Below, one piece after another: positions 45,773-54,807 of a DNA stretch of 64,000 nt. The stretch covers positions 1-64,000 of the forward strand of contig CAXXKI010000006.1 in assembly GCA_963667855.2 (NCBI GenBank), read 5' to 3'. The translations under genes were made by a program, and so were the position numbers. Every line of letters starts with the position of its first letter. Position 1 is the first letter of the stretch. Below the pieces are notes generated by a model. It worked only from the letters and a program-made list of their open reading frames with translations, made no database searches and was not told the origin of the DNA. Origin of the DNA: G963667855 sp963667855. Lineage in GTDB: Bacteria; Planctomycetota; Phycisphaerae; UBA1845.

Positions 45773-45994
45773 ATGAGAAAGTACCTTGGCTGTTTACTCT
45801 CGATCGCAATCCTATTTTCCACCAGTGGCTGTATAGCCGTTAACGCAAAGGATAATACCTTTGGAAACGAACGTCAGGCGGTAGCGATGGGAGACAGGAT
45901 TCTTATTGTAAACGTATCGACCGGAGAAGTTTCGGAAATCGACGCGTCAAAGATAGAGCAGTTCAAACCTTGTGAAAAAGAGGAAACCGATTGA
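45773..45994 (+). CDS. Small predicted lipoprotein (73 residues)
   Basis: A short exported protein with GGAAGGAG eight bases before the ATG. The leader MRKYLGCLLSIAILFSTSGC ends in a lipobox with Cys20. The mature part has a conserved-looking MGDRILIVNVSTGEVSEID that resembles short planctomycete lipoproteins, but no family is recognised. An inverted repeat without a T-run follows at 46004-46039. Probably a small envelope lipoprotein processed by Lgt, LspA and Lnt. Confidence 0.7.
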   Translation: MRKYLGCLLSIAILFSTSGCIAVNAKDNTFGNERQAVAMGDRILIVNVSTGEVSEIDASKIEQFKPCEKEETD

Positions 45995-46003
45995 CTCCAA
46001 ACA

Positions 46004-46039
46004 TCCGCCCACCCATTAAAGTTAGAATGGGTGGGCGGA
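46004..46039. repeat. Perfect inverted repeat after the small lipoprotein gene
   Basis: TCCGCCCACCCATT (46004-46017) pairs with AATGGGTGGGCGGA (46026-46039) around an 8-base loop. There is no T-run, so it is a strong hairpin of uncertain role: possible factor-independent pausing, or a REP-like element. Confidence 0.7.
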
Positions 46040-46127
46040 ACTCTAGGTAGGAAACTTTTCTAGTGAACGTCAACTCATAACGCACCAACATTAAACGTGC
46101 GAAGCTGACAATTAATTTCGATTACCG

Positions 46128-49100
46128 CTATTCAACAGGAGGCAGCTTTATCGGTTGCTGCTCCTCCGGCAATTCCAGCACCCCTACAGGCCTGAAATCG
46201 GTGAATTCTTCCGCAATTGGTTTAGCCTTATCTTTTATCTCGAACTTTGCCGACGGCTCTTGATGCTTGCAGGAGTCGACGCCATACGCGACAGAGGGTA
46301 AGCCCCCGTGCCCGAGTAAGGTTATACCGGTAGGACTTATTTTTGTCATTATCATGCCATCCGAACTTCGTTTCGCCCCCTCTTCGCATTCGAGATGGGC
46401 CATAAACCCGGCATGTGGAGTACCGCCGAAACTCAGATTACAGCCCCACGGCGGTGTGTTAACACCCACGATATCCTCGGTGGAGCCCACCTCGGCCTCT
46501 CCGCCGATCGCCCAGACGGCGGTAGCTTCAGACATGGTAACCACCATCCAGACGGTATCGGGAATAACCACACCGGGCAATGTAGCCGAAAGCGTATACA
46601 AAGACCCGCTATTGGGTACATTGTTCCAATTAACGGTTGTTCCGGAAATCAGGGTTCCACCGTCGCCGGGGCAGTCGGTATACAGAGATATAGTCACATT
46701 AAAAGCCGAACCACCAGTACCGCCAATCGTCGCGTCATAGGCAACCAGGTTACGTGCCCCGGTTCCCGCCAGGGTCATATCGTCGGCAACCTCGATATTA
46801 GTTCCCGGCGCAAAATGACTCACATATACCTCGTTTGAGTATTTGCCAAACGGACAAGTACTTTCGGCACATGTGGTCCGATCTCCCAGGTAATTTCCAC
46901 CGGAAGCCACACATTCAACGTTAGTGGTTTCCGAGCATGTTCCATCTTCGCTGTTGCAACAGGCTCCGAGCAGAACAAACGGTCCATAAAGGGAATCGGC
47001 GAATCCGGGATAATCCCCAATCCCCACGGTTCCGTCTCCATCCGTATCGGCACAAACGCAATCGGGCCGACTAAGAACCGCGAAACCAAAACAGTCCTGG
47101 AACTTGAAGAAATCCTTCAAGTCCACATCGTCGTCATTATCCAGATCTCCCAATATCGCCGTGCACTCCGGCTGCGGCGGGGCAAGGTAAATCGCGTTAC
47201 CGCCCGCTCCGGGAGAGAAGGTAGCTGCGGATTCGGTCAAGCCGTTTCCTCCGAAGATGAAATCCACACTGCCTTCGGGTACGAGAGTCGTATAAATACC
47301 ACCGGCAGGCAACGAACTCATGGTCACCGGGCCACTGCCGCCGAACAATGGATCGTTGGCATAACCACCAATCACCAGCGGGTGAGTCGAACTTGTCGTA
47401 TCCACTCCGAGTACCGGGTTGCTTATCGAGCTGCCGCTCAGGTTAACGAAGAAAACTTGGTCATAACCGGCGAAATCGTAAAAATCGGGGGAACTATCCA
47501 GAATCACCAATGCGGCGATCGCTCCCGCACGTGGGTTCATGGTAAAACCACTAACACTGGATAACCCGGTCATACCATAAGCATCCGCCCCACCGGTGAT
47601 ACCAGGAATTCTGGGCGTAGTGACTTTTGCAAAGATAAACGGGTTGGTAACTCTCGGCCCCTGGGTGTTGACCAACTCCTGTCCCAGGCCGACGACAGAA
47701 CCACTGAGCAAGCCACCCACATTTGTTCCCAGGATTACTCTTCCACCGCCGGCTGAACTTGGCGGTCCGTTCGGTCCCAACCCCGGGTTTACGTCGATGA
47801 GTACATCTGTTCCGGCCAGAACGCTGGCAACAACCTTGATTGTACCACCTGCTCCTTCGCCACCGGTACCACCCATACCACCTTGACCGCCGCTGCCTCC
47901 CTTACCACCGGCATGGCCGTTACCTCCCCAGCCTCCGTCACCACCGGCACCGGTACCCGAAGATCCCGAGTCTCCGCTCTCTCCAGGAGAGGGATTATAA
48001 GCATAGGAACCAGAACCTGGCGTACCGGCCATATAGACGTCGCCGCCCAGAGCGGAGAATGTTCCTGACACATTGGCGATTCCACGAACCACAAACTCGA
48101 TAGCGCCGCCACCAGCACCACCATCGGAACCATCGCTACCATGACCGCCACCATTACCCGGAGTACCGGCACTTCCGTTACCACCACTTCCACCATGTCC
48201 ACCACTGGCAGACAGACCAGCGCCGGCACCACCACCGCCGCCACCGCCGCCGCCGCCGCCGCCGCCACCGCCGCCATTACCGCCACCTCCTCCTCCGCCG
48301 CCACCGCCTCCGCCGGAGCCTCCCGACAGACCTGTACCGGAACCAGTGTTAGAGCCGCCTTGGGCACCGCCTCCACGCAGTAGATAAGCACCTCCACAAC
48401 CTCGTAAACCGGTTACGTTACTACTTCCCCCTCCGCCACCATCGAAACCATCTCCACCGGGCGCACTTCCACCGCCCCCGGCAGCACCACCCGCACCTCC
48501 AACTCCGTATTGACCAGCGGAGAAACAATCCCCGCTGGATAAAACCTCGCAACCACCGCAGCCACCAGGACCGCCTGGCCCACCCATACCGCCAACACCG
48601 CCAGTAGCAGATGCGAAACCGGCTCCACCGGGATCTCCATCTGATCCCGGATTACCATCCAGACCATCTCGGCCATTCGATCCATTATTTCCCGGTGAAC
48701 CGTTATCTCCGTCTTCTGCCATCGAGTAGCCGCCACTTCCGCCGAATCCGCCGAATCCTCTGGAACCGGCGCCACCTCCGCCCTGGCCGAGAGTGGCTAA
48801 ACCGCGTTCACCGCCATCTCCACCTTCGCCTCCTCCGCACACGGCATTCCACATGTTGGCCGACACATCGATCTGACATCCGGCGGCAACAGTGAGGTTG
48901 TTCATGACATTGATAGATAAAGGTCTGCTACCGTCTCCACTCAACGTATCGGTAGCGTCCAGATTCATATCCCCCCTTATATAGAAATAGGCAATTCCCC
49001 CAGACTCCGATGCCTGCATCGGCACTCCATTAAAGGTAGAGACTAACGACCCGTTACGGGTCAAAGTCAGTGAATCGGTGTTGAATACATAGTCATCCGC

Positions 49101-49160
49101 GACTCCCACCGACACCATCAACAACGATACAGCGATCGCGGTCCAGGTTTTGAATGCCAT
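46128..49160 (-). CDS. Large Gly-rich exported protein with dockerin-like EF-hand pair
   Basis: A 1010-residue protein. The signal peptide is MAFKTWTAIAVSLLMVSVGV, ending near Ala21. Residues 28-105 are beta-rich. From about 108 to 440 it is extremely Gly/Ser-rich with near-pure Gly runs (about 283-312) and intervening Asn/Asp, like a flexible fibre. A region near 440-665 is beta-rich. At about 667-720 a dockerin-like EF-hand pair (LGDLDNDDDVDLKDFFKFQD and DTDGDGTVGIGDY) is followed by GACCNSEDGTC, a Cys-pattern common in planctomycete surface proteins. The C-terminus is beta-rich then charged. It stands alone. It is unlikely to be an artefact because the frame is intact over 3 kb and the ends are normal. 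Confidence 0.85.
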   Translation of the reverse strand: MAFKTWTAIAVSLLMVSVGVADDYVFNTDSLTLTRNGSLVSTFNGVPMQASESGGIAYFYIRGDMNLDATDTLSGDGSRPLSINVMNNLTVAAGCQIDVSANMWNAVCGGGEGGDGGERGLATLGQGGGGAGSRGFGGFGGSGGYSMAEDGDNGSPGNNGSNGRDGLDGNPGSDGDPGGAGFASATGGVGGMGGPGGPGGCGGCEVLSSGDCFSAGQYGVGGAGGAAGGGGSAPGGDGFDGGGGGSSNVTGLRGCGGAYLLRGGGAQGGSNTGSGTGLSGGSGGGGGGGGGGGGNGGGGGGGGGGGGGGGGAGAGLSASGGHGGSGGNGSAGTPGNGGGHGSDGSDGGAGGGAIEFVVRGIANVSGTFSALGGDVYMAGTPGSGSYAYNPSPGESGDSGSSGTGAGGDGGWGGNGHAGGKGGSGGQGGMGGTGGEGAGGTIKVVASVLAGTDVLIDVNPGLGPNGPPSSAGGGRVILGTNVGGLLSGSVVGLGQELVNTQGPRVTNPFIFAKVTTPRIPGITGGADAYGMTGLSSVSGFTMNPRAGAIAALVILDSSPDFYDFAGYDQVFFVNLSGSSISNPVLGVDTTSSTHPLVIGGYANDPLFGGSGPVTMSSLPAGGIYTTLVPEGSVDFIFGGNGLTESAATFSPGAGGNAIYLAPPQPECTAILGDLDNDDDVDLKDFFKFQDCFGFAVLSRPDCVCADTDGDGTVGIGDYPGFADSLYGPFVLLGACCNSEDGTCSETTNVECVASGGNYLGDRTTCAESTCPFGKYSNEVYVSHFAPGTNIEVADDMTLAGTGARNLVAYDATIGGTGGSAFNVTISLYTDCPGDGGTLISGTTVNWNNVPNSGSLYTLSATLPGVVIPDTVWMVVTMSEATAVWAIGGEAEVGSTEDIVGVNTPPWGCNLSFGGTPHAGFMAHLECEEGAKRSSDGMIMTKISPTGITLLGHGGLPSVAYGVDSCKHQEPSAKFEIKDKAKPIAEEFTDFRPVGVLELPEEQQPIKLPPVE

Positions 49161-49674
49161 GGTTTCGGACTCCTTTCAAAAGAATTGAGCAACGGTTGCG
49201 GCCCCATTGCAATAATAACGCGCCCTCACACATGCTATTGGGAAATCAGCCAGGCAAGAATGCAGCGGACTGTTTTTTATTGACTCAGTTCGCTCTAATA
49301 CCTAACGTCATACGCCCGCCAACAGCACACCTTGCAGGATACCAGAGTGTTCAACTCCAGTTCAAGATTAAACTTATAAACTAAGGACGTTCATTTACCG
49401 CGAGGTTCGCCCAAACCAGCTAAATTACCACATCAAGGCACCACCCAAAGCGTTTCCAGATAAGCGTGGATCAGATTCCATCTTGTAAGTTCAATTGGCA
49501 TGCCCTCATCGTTTCTTGGGCATTTCACCAATCACCATATTCGTTACACAGATAACGCCTTGCGACTTAATCGGAGACGTATCCCCTTGACAGACGCCCC
49601 TGACAGCCGTTAACACCAACACTGCGAGCTTATCTATGCAGTTTTGTGACGAGACATAGGAACGAATCACTTTT
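49161..49674. other. 514-base interval between divergent Gly-rich and RdhA-like genes
   Basis: No supported gene. A TTGACT about 17 bases before TAACGT near 49279-49307 on the plus strand is a weak promoter candidate. No structured RNA was recognised. Confidence 0.35.
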
Positions 49675-51051
49675 ATGGATCGAATAATACTATTACTGGG
49701 CTGGATAGCGCTGGCCGGTCTGGCGACCGGCGTACTCTTGTTTTTCTTCACCTCTCTTCGAGAACGAAAGTTTCGAGCGGTAAGAATCACAGCAATAGGA
49801 CTGATCCCCTTGATATTCGTTTGCACAGCGATGCTGTTCTTCGATTATCACTATCGAACAAGCCTGGTTGCCCTGGCACTAATCTTCGCCCTATCAGGAG
49901 GCATCATCATAACCTACCCCTTGGGAACAGGTAACAGAATACGTTTTGCGGGTCAGCAATATCCCATCGACGAACGTCAGGCGATATTTCACCGCTTCAC
50001 GCGGCTCGAACCAGGATCGCCGGAATATGATGAATACTACCGAGACCATCCCGAGCTGATCGATTTCGATAATCGAGTAAGAAAACTTCCTCAGTTGTGC
50101 TCTCCCGGCAGCCGATCGTATTCTCAGAAAAACTCTCCCTTTGCCCCTGCGGCCTTTGACATTCTGGAACAGCTTGCCGCGGATCTGGAATGGGAGCCGC
50201 TCCCCTTTGAGGTTGAACCAATAGAAACAACTCCCAAGACCATCGCCGACAGGCTTAAGGGGTTTGCCAAATATCTTGGGGCAGACGATTTCGGCACAAC
50301 CGAGCTGAATCCTGCGTACATCTACAGCCATATAGGCCGATCACCAGGCCAATGGGGCGAACCGATAACCCTGAACCACACTCACGCCATCGCAATAGCA
50401 GTAGAAATGAACCACGACATGGTCGCCCACGGTCCCGATCTGCCAACCGTAACGGAAACCGCGGTCAAATACTTCGAAGCAGCCAAGATTGCGACGATAC
50501 TCGCCCGGTACATCAACCGCCTGGGTTATGAAGCTCGCGCCCATATCGACGGCAATTACCGAGTTTTATGCGGTCCGATCGCCGCAGATGCAGGCCTGGG
50601 GGAACTGGGACGGCTCGGCTTATTGATTTCTCCAAAGTTCGGTCCGCGTATGCGACTGGCGATAGTAACTACTAATCTGGTATTACCACAGGGGAAACCA
50701 ATAAGTTTCGGCGTTCAACATTTCTGCGAATTCTGCAAGAAATGTGCCATCTGCTGCCCATCTGCCGCTATCGACGCAGGAAGCAAGGAGATACACAACG
50801 GGGTGGAAAAATGGCAAAGTAACCAGGAATCGTGCTACAAGTACTGGCGTACGCAGGGCACCGATTGCGCGGTATGCGTTCGAGTATGCCCATTCGGACA
50901 TCCGGGCACTTTCCTGCACAACCTGGTCCGTTGGGCAATAAGCAGAAATTCAATCGCTCGGCGGTTGGCTCTGATCGGCGATGATATATTTTACGGAAAA
51001 CGTCCTGAACCGGCAGACCAGCCCCCGCCTTGGCATGCTCGAGGCGGCTGA
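49675..51051 (+). CDS. Reductive-dehalogenase-like membrane protein
   Basis: A 458-residue protein with AGGAA before the ATG. The first 85 residues hold three membrane helices (about 4-25, 40-58 and 62-84) and no twin-Arg signal. The rest resembles corrinoid reductive dehalogenases (RdhA): FGTTELNPAYIYSHIGR, DIEVMNHD-like EMNHDMVAHGP, and RLGYEARAHIDGNYRVLCGP followed by GLGELGRLGLLISPKFGPR. Two ferredoxin-type clusters follow: Cys351, 354, 357 and 361 (CEFCKKCAICCPSAAI) and Cys387, 398, 401 and 405 (CAVCVRVCPF). Such enzymes use reduced cobalamin for dehalogenation or for related reactions such as epoxyqueuosine reduction. Which one applies is not known. No RdhB anchor gene is seen, and the helices may replace it. 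Confidence 0.75.
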   Translation: MDRIILLLGWIALAGLATGVLLFFFTSLRERKFRAVRITAIGLIPLIFVCTAMLFFDYHYRTSLVALALIFALSGGIIITYPLGTGNRIRFAGQQYPIDERQAIFHRFTRLEPGSPEYDEYYRDHPELIDFDNRVRKLPQLCSPGSRSYSQKNSPFAPAAFDILEQLAADLEWEPLPFEVEPIETTPKTIADRLKGFAKYLGADDFGTTELNPAYIYSHIGRSPGQWGEPITLNHTHAIAIAVEMNHDMVAHGPDLPTVTETAVKYFEAAKIATILARYINRLGYEARAHIDGNYRVLCGPIAADAGLGELGRLGLLISPKFGPRMRLAIVTTNLVLPQGKPISFGVQHFCEFCKKCAICCPSAAIDAGSKEIHNGVEKWQSNQESCYKYWRTQGTDCAVCVRVCPFGHPGTFLHNLVRWAISRNSIARRLALIGDDIFYGKRPEPADQPPPWHARGG

Positions 51052-51118
51052 TTTTCACAAGGCTCCAAAGACGGTAGAATATGAAAAACAAACCTCTCAG
51101 GGAAAAGGAGGCCGATCC

Positions 51119-51475
51119 ATGCCCAATCAGTCTTTCATCAATTCCTATCATTTCGGCCATATAGAGATCGATGGTAAGGCATACGATTCAGATGTTATTG
51201 TCTTACCTGCTTCGGTTATTGCCAACTGGTGGCGGAAAGAAGGCCACCTGTTGCACTCCGAGGACTTGACCGACATATTCGAACAATCGCCGCGAACACT
51301 GGTAATAGGCCAAGGCGCCCAAGGATGCATGAAAATAGCCAGCGAAACAATAAAGGCCCTGGAAAAAGCGGGCATAAAAACAATCATCAACCGTACGGAT
51401 CAAGCGGTCAAAATGTACAACGATCTCGCGACAACTGGAGATTCGGTAGCCGCGGCGCTGCACCTTACCTGCTGA
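51119..51475 (+). CDS. Mth938-like (DUF498) protein
   Basis: A 118-residue protein from the ATG at 51119 with AAGGAGG eight bases upstream. HFGHIEIDGKAYDSDVIVLP and LVIGQGAQGCMKIASETIKA are typical of the Mth938/DUF498 fold; TLVIGQGAQG is the conserved loop. Members form a small beta-grasp-like or thioredoxin-like fold of unclear role. It starts 67 bases after the dehalogenase-like gene in the same direction, and they may be co-transcribed. Confidence 0.82.
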   Translation: MPNQSFINSYHFGHIEIDGKAYDSDVIVLPASVIANWWRKEGHLLHSEDLTDIFEQSPRTLVIGQGAQGCMKIASETIKALEKAGIKTIINRTDQAVKMYNDLATTGDSVAAALHLTC

Positions 51476-51485
51476 CAGTTAACCT

Positions 51486-52304
51486 CTACCTGTTGTAGTG
51501 ATGCAGGAATATTCCGGAAGCAACGGCCACGTTAATCGAATCTGAACCTGGAGCCATTGGGATAATCGCATGCCGATCGCACATATCCTCGATTCGCGCA
51601 CTCAATCCGTATCCTTCAGTCCCGAAAACCAGCGCACTTCGTTCCAGTGGGTTTACTCGATCAATAGGTATTGCGCGATCAGAGGTAACGGCCGCCACCA
51701 GGGTAAATCCATATTTCTCGCGTAGAATATCCAGATCCCGGGCAAGATTTTCACTCTGGTATATCGGCAGGCGAAACACGTTTCCCATGGATACTCGAAT
51801 CGACCGCCGGTAGAACGGATCACAACATGAAGCCATTATTATAAGCGGGGAACCGAAAGCGGCCGCATTGCGGATTATCACCCCGATATTCTGGGCATCG
51901 GTAACCCCCTCCAGAACCACAACTGGCTTGCGGCGACAGTCTAAACCTGTGATACACGACAACTCGGGGTTGGCAGGTCTGAAACCACAGGCTAACGCAC
52001 CTCTATGCACATTGAACCCGGCCACTGATTCGATCTGATTCAGATTACCGACAAACACGGGAATACCATCGGGAATATCGTCCTGCAGGCGGTTCAACTT
52101 CTTTGGTGTCAACAGGAGTGAGTGGGTTTTCAGATCGCTATGCAGCAGTCTGCGAACAACTTCCAGACCTTCCGCGACAAACCGTCCGTCGCATGCTTTC
52201 AAATGACGATCCTTAAGATTGCGAAACGGGTCCAATTCAGGAATCGATAAATCATCTATATTTCGGACGGTAATTTTGCGTCCGTCATTCTCGTTTGTAG
52301 CCAA
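51486..52304 (-). CDS. TrmH/SpoU-family RNA 2-prime-O-methyltransferase
   Basis: A 272-residue protein. The N-terminal region is substrate-binding. The SPOUT domain has the three family motifs: NIGVIIRNAAAFG (motif 1), SALVFGTEGYGLS (motif 2) and DSINVAVASGIFLHHY (motif 3). These form the trefoil-knot SAM site. The target is inferred to be ribose of rRNA or tRNA, but which nucleotide is unknown. It is convergent with the Mth938-type gene, only 10 bases apart. Confidence 0.92.
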   Translation of the reverse strand: MATNENDGRKITVRNIDDLSIPELDPFRNLKDRHLKACDGRFVAEGLEVVRRLLHSDLKTHSLLLTPKKLNRLQDDIPDGIPVFVGNLNQIESVAGFNVHRGALACGFRPANPELSCITGLDCRRKPVVVLEGVTDAQNIGVIIRNAAAFGSPLIIMASCCDPFYRRSIRVSMGNVFRLPIYQSENLARDLDILREKYGFTLVAAVTSDRAIPIDRVNPLERSALVFGTEGYGLSARIEDMCDRHAIIPMAPGSDSINVAVASGIFLHHYNR

Positions 52305-52530
52305 AATAAACCCTTCTAATCAGAGAGCGACAATTTACTCAGAACAGCAGGATATGATGGCCAACAAACAAGAGAGATGCAAACGGTCGAAAAACAAAGG
52401 TAATCCGAAGCAGGAGTCGCGTTTCTCGCCATTCCGTCGGGGCCTCAGACGCAACGAATCTAATCATGCCGCCTGGTCAGCTTCATGATTCAGGCTAAAG
52501 CGGGTAACGGCGATTCAATCCCGAATAAGG

Positions 52531-53340
52531 TCAATCATCGCCACGATCATCATCGTCCCATTTTTGTCCTCTTTTTCCCTTTCCCGGAGGCCCATCGCCC
52601 TCTTTAAACCGGCGATAATCACCGCGAAGAATATCGTCCAGATCCTTTTTCACTTCGGCATCTCGGTTTTCCACTATTCTGGAAACTCTTTTTCGCAGCT
52701 GGTCAACTCGCTCCTCAAGCCGTGTGATTTCCCTTTCCATCATCTGCTGCTTAAGATCGAAACGCTTTTCAACCAAAGGCTTGATCTGATCGACCAACTT
52801 GGCTTTTTCAATATCATCGTCGCTATGCCGATACTCCCTGACAAGCCGGCGCAAGGAAAACTCCGTTTTGTGCAACTGCTTCATGATCTTAAAGAAACCG
52901 GGGTCATCCTCACTCATTCCCTTCAGCCGTATCATTTCGGGGACAATACGGGCCATTTTCCGATCAAACAGAAGAGGCTCGGTTTCTTCCAGGCCCATTA
53001 CGGACTGGTAAAGATCGGGGAAATGTTCAAGGATAAAAGCCTTGAGTTCAGTTTTCTCTTCTTCGCTCATCTTTTGCCAGAGCATTCTTCCCGGACCGCG
53101 GCCACGATGATGCCCCCGGCCTCTTTCGGTTTCCGACTCTTTATCGCTCTTGTCAACTGATTGATTATTAACGTTATTTTTCTGAACGTCAGATTCAGGT
53201 TTATCACTGGTTTCCGACAGCTTATCCGCCACAGGTTTTCCAGGTTCACCACACACCGCGGAAGCAAACAGTAGAGATAACGCCACTGGCACTACCAGGC
53301 ACAGGTAAAAACTTAATTTCACGTCAGCAACTTGCTTCAT
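52531..53340 (-). CDS. Exported coiled-coil protein of Spy/CpxP/ZraP-like outline
   Basis: About 269 residues from the ATG at 53338-53340, with AGAGGA nine bases upstream. A signal peptide occupies the first 30 residues (LCLVVPVALSLLFASAVCG). The mature part is highly charged. A His/Arg/Gly patch (RGRGHHRGRGPGRML) comes before long amphipathic helices with L-x-x-x-(R/K)-(V/L) spacing (MMEREITRLEERVDQLRKRV). This helical, chaperone-like plan resembles Spy, CpxP or ZraP, but no LTxxQ motif is visible. It lies downstream of the sigma and anti-sigma-like genes. A role as stress-induced periplasmic chaperone or sensor is inferred from context. Confidence 0.55.
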   Translation of the reverse strand: MKQVADVKLSFYLCLVVPVALSLLFASAVCGEPGKPVADKLSETSDKPESDVQKNNVNNQSVDKSDKESETERGRGHHRGRGPGRMLWQKMSEEEKTELKAFILEHFPDLYQSVMGLEETEPLLFDRKMARIVPEMIRLKGMSEDDPGFFKIMKQLHKTEFSLRRLVREYRHSDDDIEKAKLVDQIKPLVEKRFDLKQQMMEREITRLEERVDQLRKRVSRIVENRDAEVKKDLDDILRGDYRRFKEGDGPPGKGKRGQKWDDDDRGDD

Positions 53341-53423
53341 GACTCTTAGTCCTCTCAAGTCTATGTCGAACACAGCTGGTTAAGCGTTTCAACAGAACTT
53401 GCCACACATTCCGTTTTCACAAG

Positions 53424-54020
53424 TCAGACTTCCAGAAAAAACGTATCATCAGCCAACAGACCGTCCAACTCATCACCGATGGCCTCTATCTCTGACGAGT
53501 ATTCATCGTAATTTCCAGGCAGAACGAGCAGAGAATCGGAAAACTCCTCCAGATCGGTACTCAAATCGGAGAATTCGTCATCCAGCTTCGTAGTTGGAGG
53601 CGAAGCGAGAACGGTTTCGAAATCTTCGAATATCCAGTTACTCTCATTCCGCCCGGAACGTTCGACAGTCCAAAAAACGGGAGTAACACATATAGCCAGA
53701 ACCGCAGCCGCGGCCAACGCTCCCAAAACACCTCGCCGGTAACCCAAATAAAGCCATTGTTTTGCAGGTTTCCCGCCAATAACAGGCTCGCGCCGCCGCA
53801 ACTCCTCCCGGACAGCGATTTTTACATCTACAAGCGTCTCTGGCGAAACGGTGTTGGACTCTCCCGTCAACAGTTGCTTTTCCTGAACCTCTATACGTAA
53901 TCTGAACTTCAGATTCTCGAATAACTCTCCACATGGTTCCGGAAAAGCCTGCATGGTGGAATCAAACCATGCCTCCCCCGTCTCGATTTCAGCCAGTATT
54001 TTCTTATCTTCGTCGTTCAT
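53424..54020 (-). CDS. Predicted membrane anti-sigma factor
   Basis: A 198-residue protein with one membrane helix at about 95-115 (GVLGALAAAAVLAICVTPVF). The cytoplasmic N-terminus is acidic and helical. The C-terminal outside part is very acidic and Ser/Asp/Glu-rich (DDEFSDLSTDLEEFSDSL). There is no visible zinc (HxxxCxxC) motif of the ZAS class. Position directly after an ECF sigma gene on the same strand (27 bases) and a single TM fit a membrane-bound anti-sigma factor. Function is inferred from position only. Confidence 0.6.
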   Translation of the reverse strand: MNDEDKKILAEIETGEAWFDSTMQAFPEPCGELFENLKFRLRIEVQEKQLLTGESNTVSPETLVDVKIAVREELRRREPVIGGKPAKQWLYLGYRRGVLGALAAAAVLAICVTPVFWTVERSGRNESNWIFEDFETVLASPPTTKLDDEFSDLSTDLEEFSDSLLVLPGNYDEYSSEIEAIGDELDGLLADDTFFLEV

Positions 54021-54047
54021 TTCGCTAAAACCGCTTTCGCATCAGTT

Positions 54048-54623
54048 TTAATCGTCACTCAATAACTCTCTCAGCTTGGCAAGTCCTCGATGAGCTCTGG
54101 CCAAGGCCGTTCCCAGCGGAGTACCCATGGCCTCGGCAATCTCGGCGAACGAAAGATCCGAGAAGTGACGAAGCATAATCACCTCCCGTTCGGCCGGTGA
54201 TATTTCAGCCAGGGCTCTCTGCATGGCATCTACTTCCTCCTTCAAGATAAGAGGCGTTTCCGGAGCCGGCTGTTTCAAATCGGCAATAGCAACCCAATCC
54301 CGGCGATCATCTTCGGACGGTTTACTGTCAATTGAGTGCTCATAGCCTTTACGAACAGCCCGCCTTAATCGATCCCGAGCCAGATTGGTCCCGATGCGAA
54401 ATAACCACCCTTCAAAACGACTATCGTGTTTATAGGACGAAATAGTGCGGACGACCCTTAAAAAGAGTTCCTGCAGAAGATCGTCGGCATCGGCCACCGA
54501 GCCTGTAAGGCGGTAAAGATAGGCGTGCAACCGTCTCCCGTAGGTATCGACGAGAATGTCGAACGCATCGGGATCACCGTTTTGAGCGCGTCCTATAATG
54601 TCAGCCAGCTCACCGTGGTCCAT
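54048..54623 (-). CDS. ECF-type RNA polymerase sigma factor
   Basis: A 191-residue sigma factor. Region 2 has FDILVDTYGRRLHAYLYRLT and SVADADDLLQELFLRVVRT (the D-D-L-L-Q-E motif). Region 4 has LAEISPAEREVIMLRHFSDL and SFAEIAEAMGTPLGTALARA. The spacing fits an extracytoplasmic-function sigma factor. It heads a three-gene minus-strand run with the anti-sigma-like and coiled-coil genes. The ribosome site is GAGGAG. Confidence 0.93.
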   Translation of the reverse strand: MDHGELADIIGRAQNGDPDAFDILVDTYGRRLHAYLYRLTGSVADADDLLQELFLRVVRTISSYKHDSRFEGWLFRIGTNLARDRLRRAVRKGYEHSIDSKPSEDDRRDWVAIADLKQPAPETPLILKEEVDAMQRALAEISPAEREVIMLRHFSDLSFAEIAEAMGTPLGTALARAHRGLAKLRELLSDD

Positions 54624-54689
54624 CAGACTCCTCTATCAGTAATCTAAACGTCTGTTGCCACATTCGATTGCACTTTTTTTACAACTTTC

Positions 54690-54719
54690 TTGATCAAAGT
54701 GGGAAAAAATAGCTTTAAT
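54690..54719 (+). promoter_or_regulatory. Candidate promoter for rpmB
   Basis: TTGATC at 54690-54695 and TTTAAT at 54714-54719 are spaced by 18 bases. They match 4 and 5 of six positions of the sigma-70 consensus. They lie 88 bases upstream of the rpmB ATG. This is a weak call made from consensus only. Confidence 0.3.
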
Positions 54720-54807
54720 CACTCCATAGGGTTGCAATAGTCAGCGTTAGCCGTATATTTACGAGGCTCTACCCGAGTTTGGGGAGCTAAAGTGTTGGAG
54801 GAAAAAA

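Noticed and set aside
46128..49160. The Gly run as a repeat-assembly artefact
   Set aside because: The frame is intact across the whole gene, and both the signal peptide and the C-terminal domain are in the same frame.
54624..54660. An ECF-type autoregulated promoter (GGCAAC and GATA) before the sigma gene
   Set aside because: The -10-like box would overlap the ribosome site, so transcription would begin too close to the start codon. Chance match.
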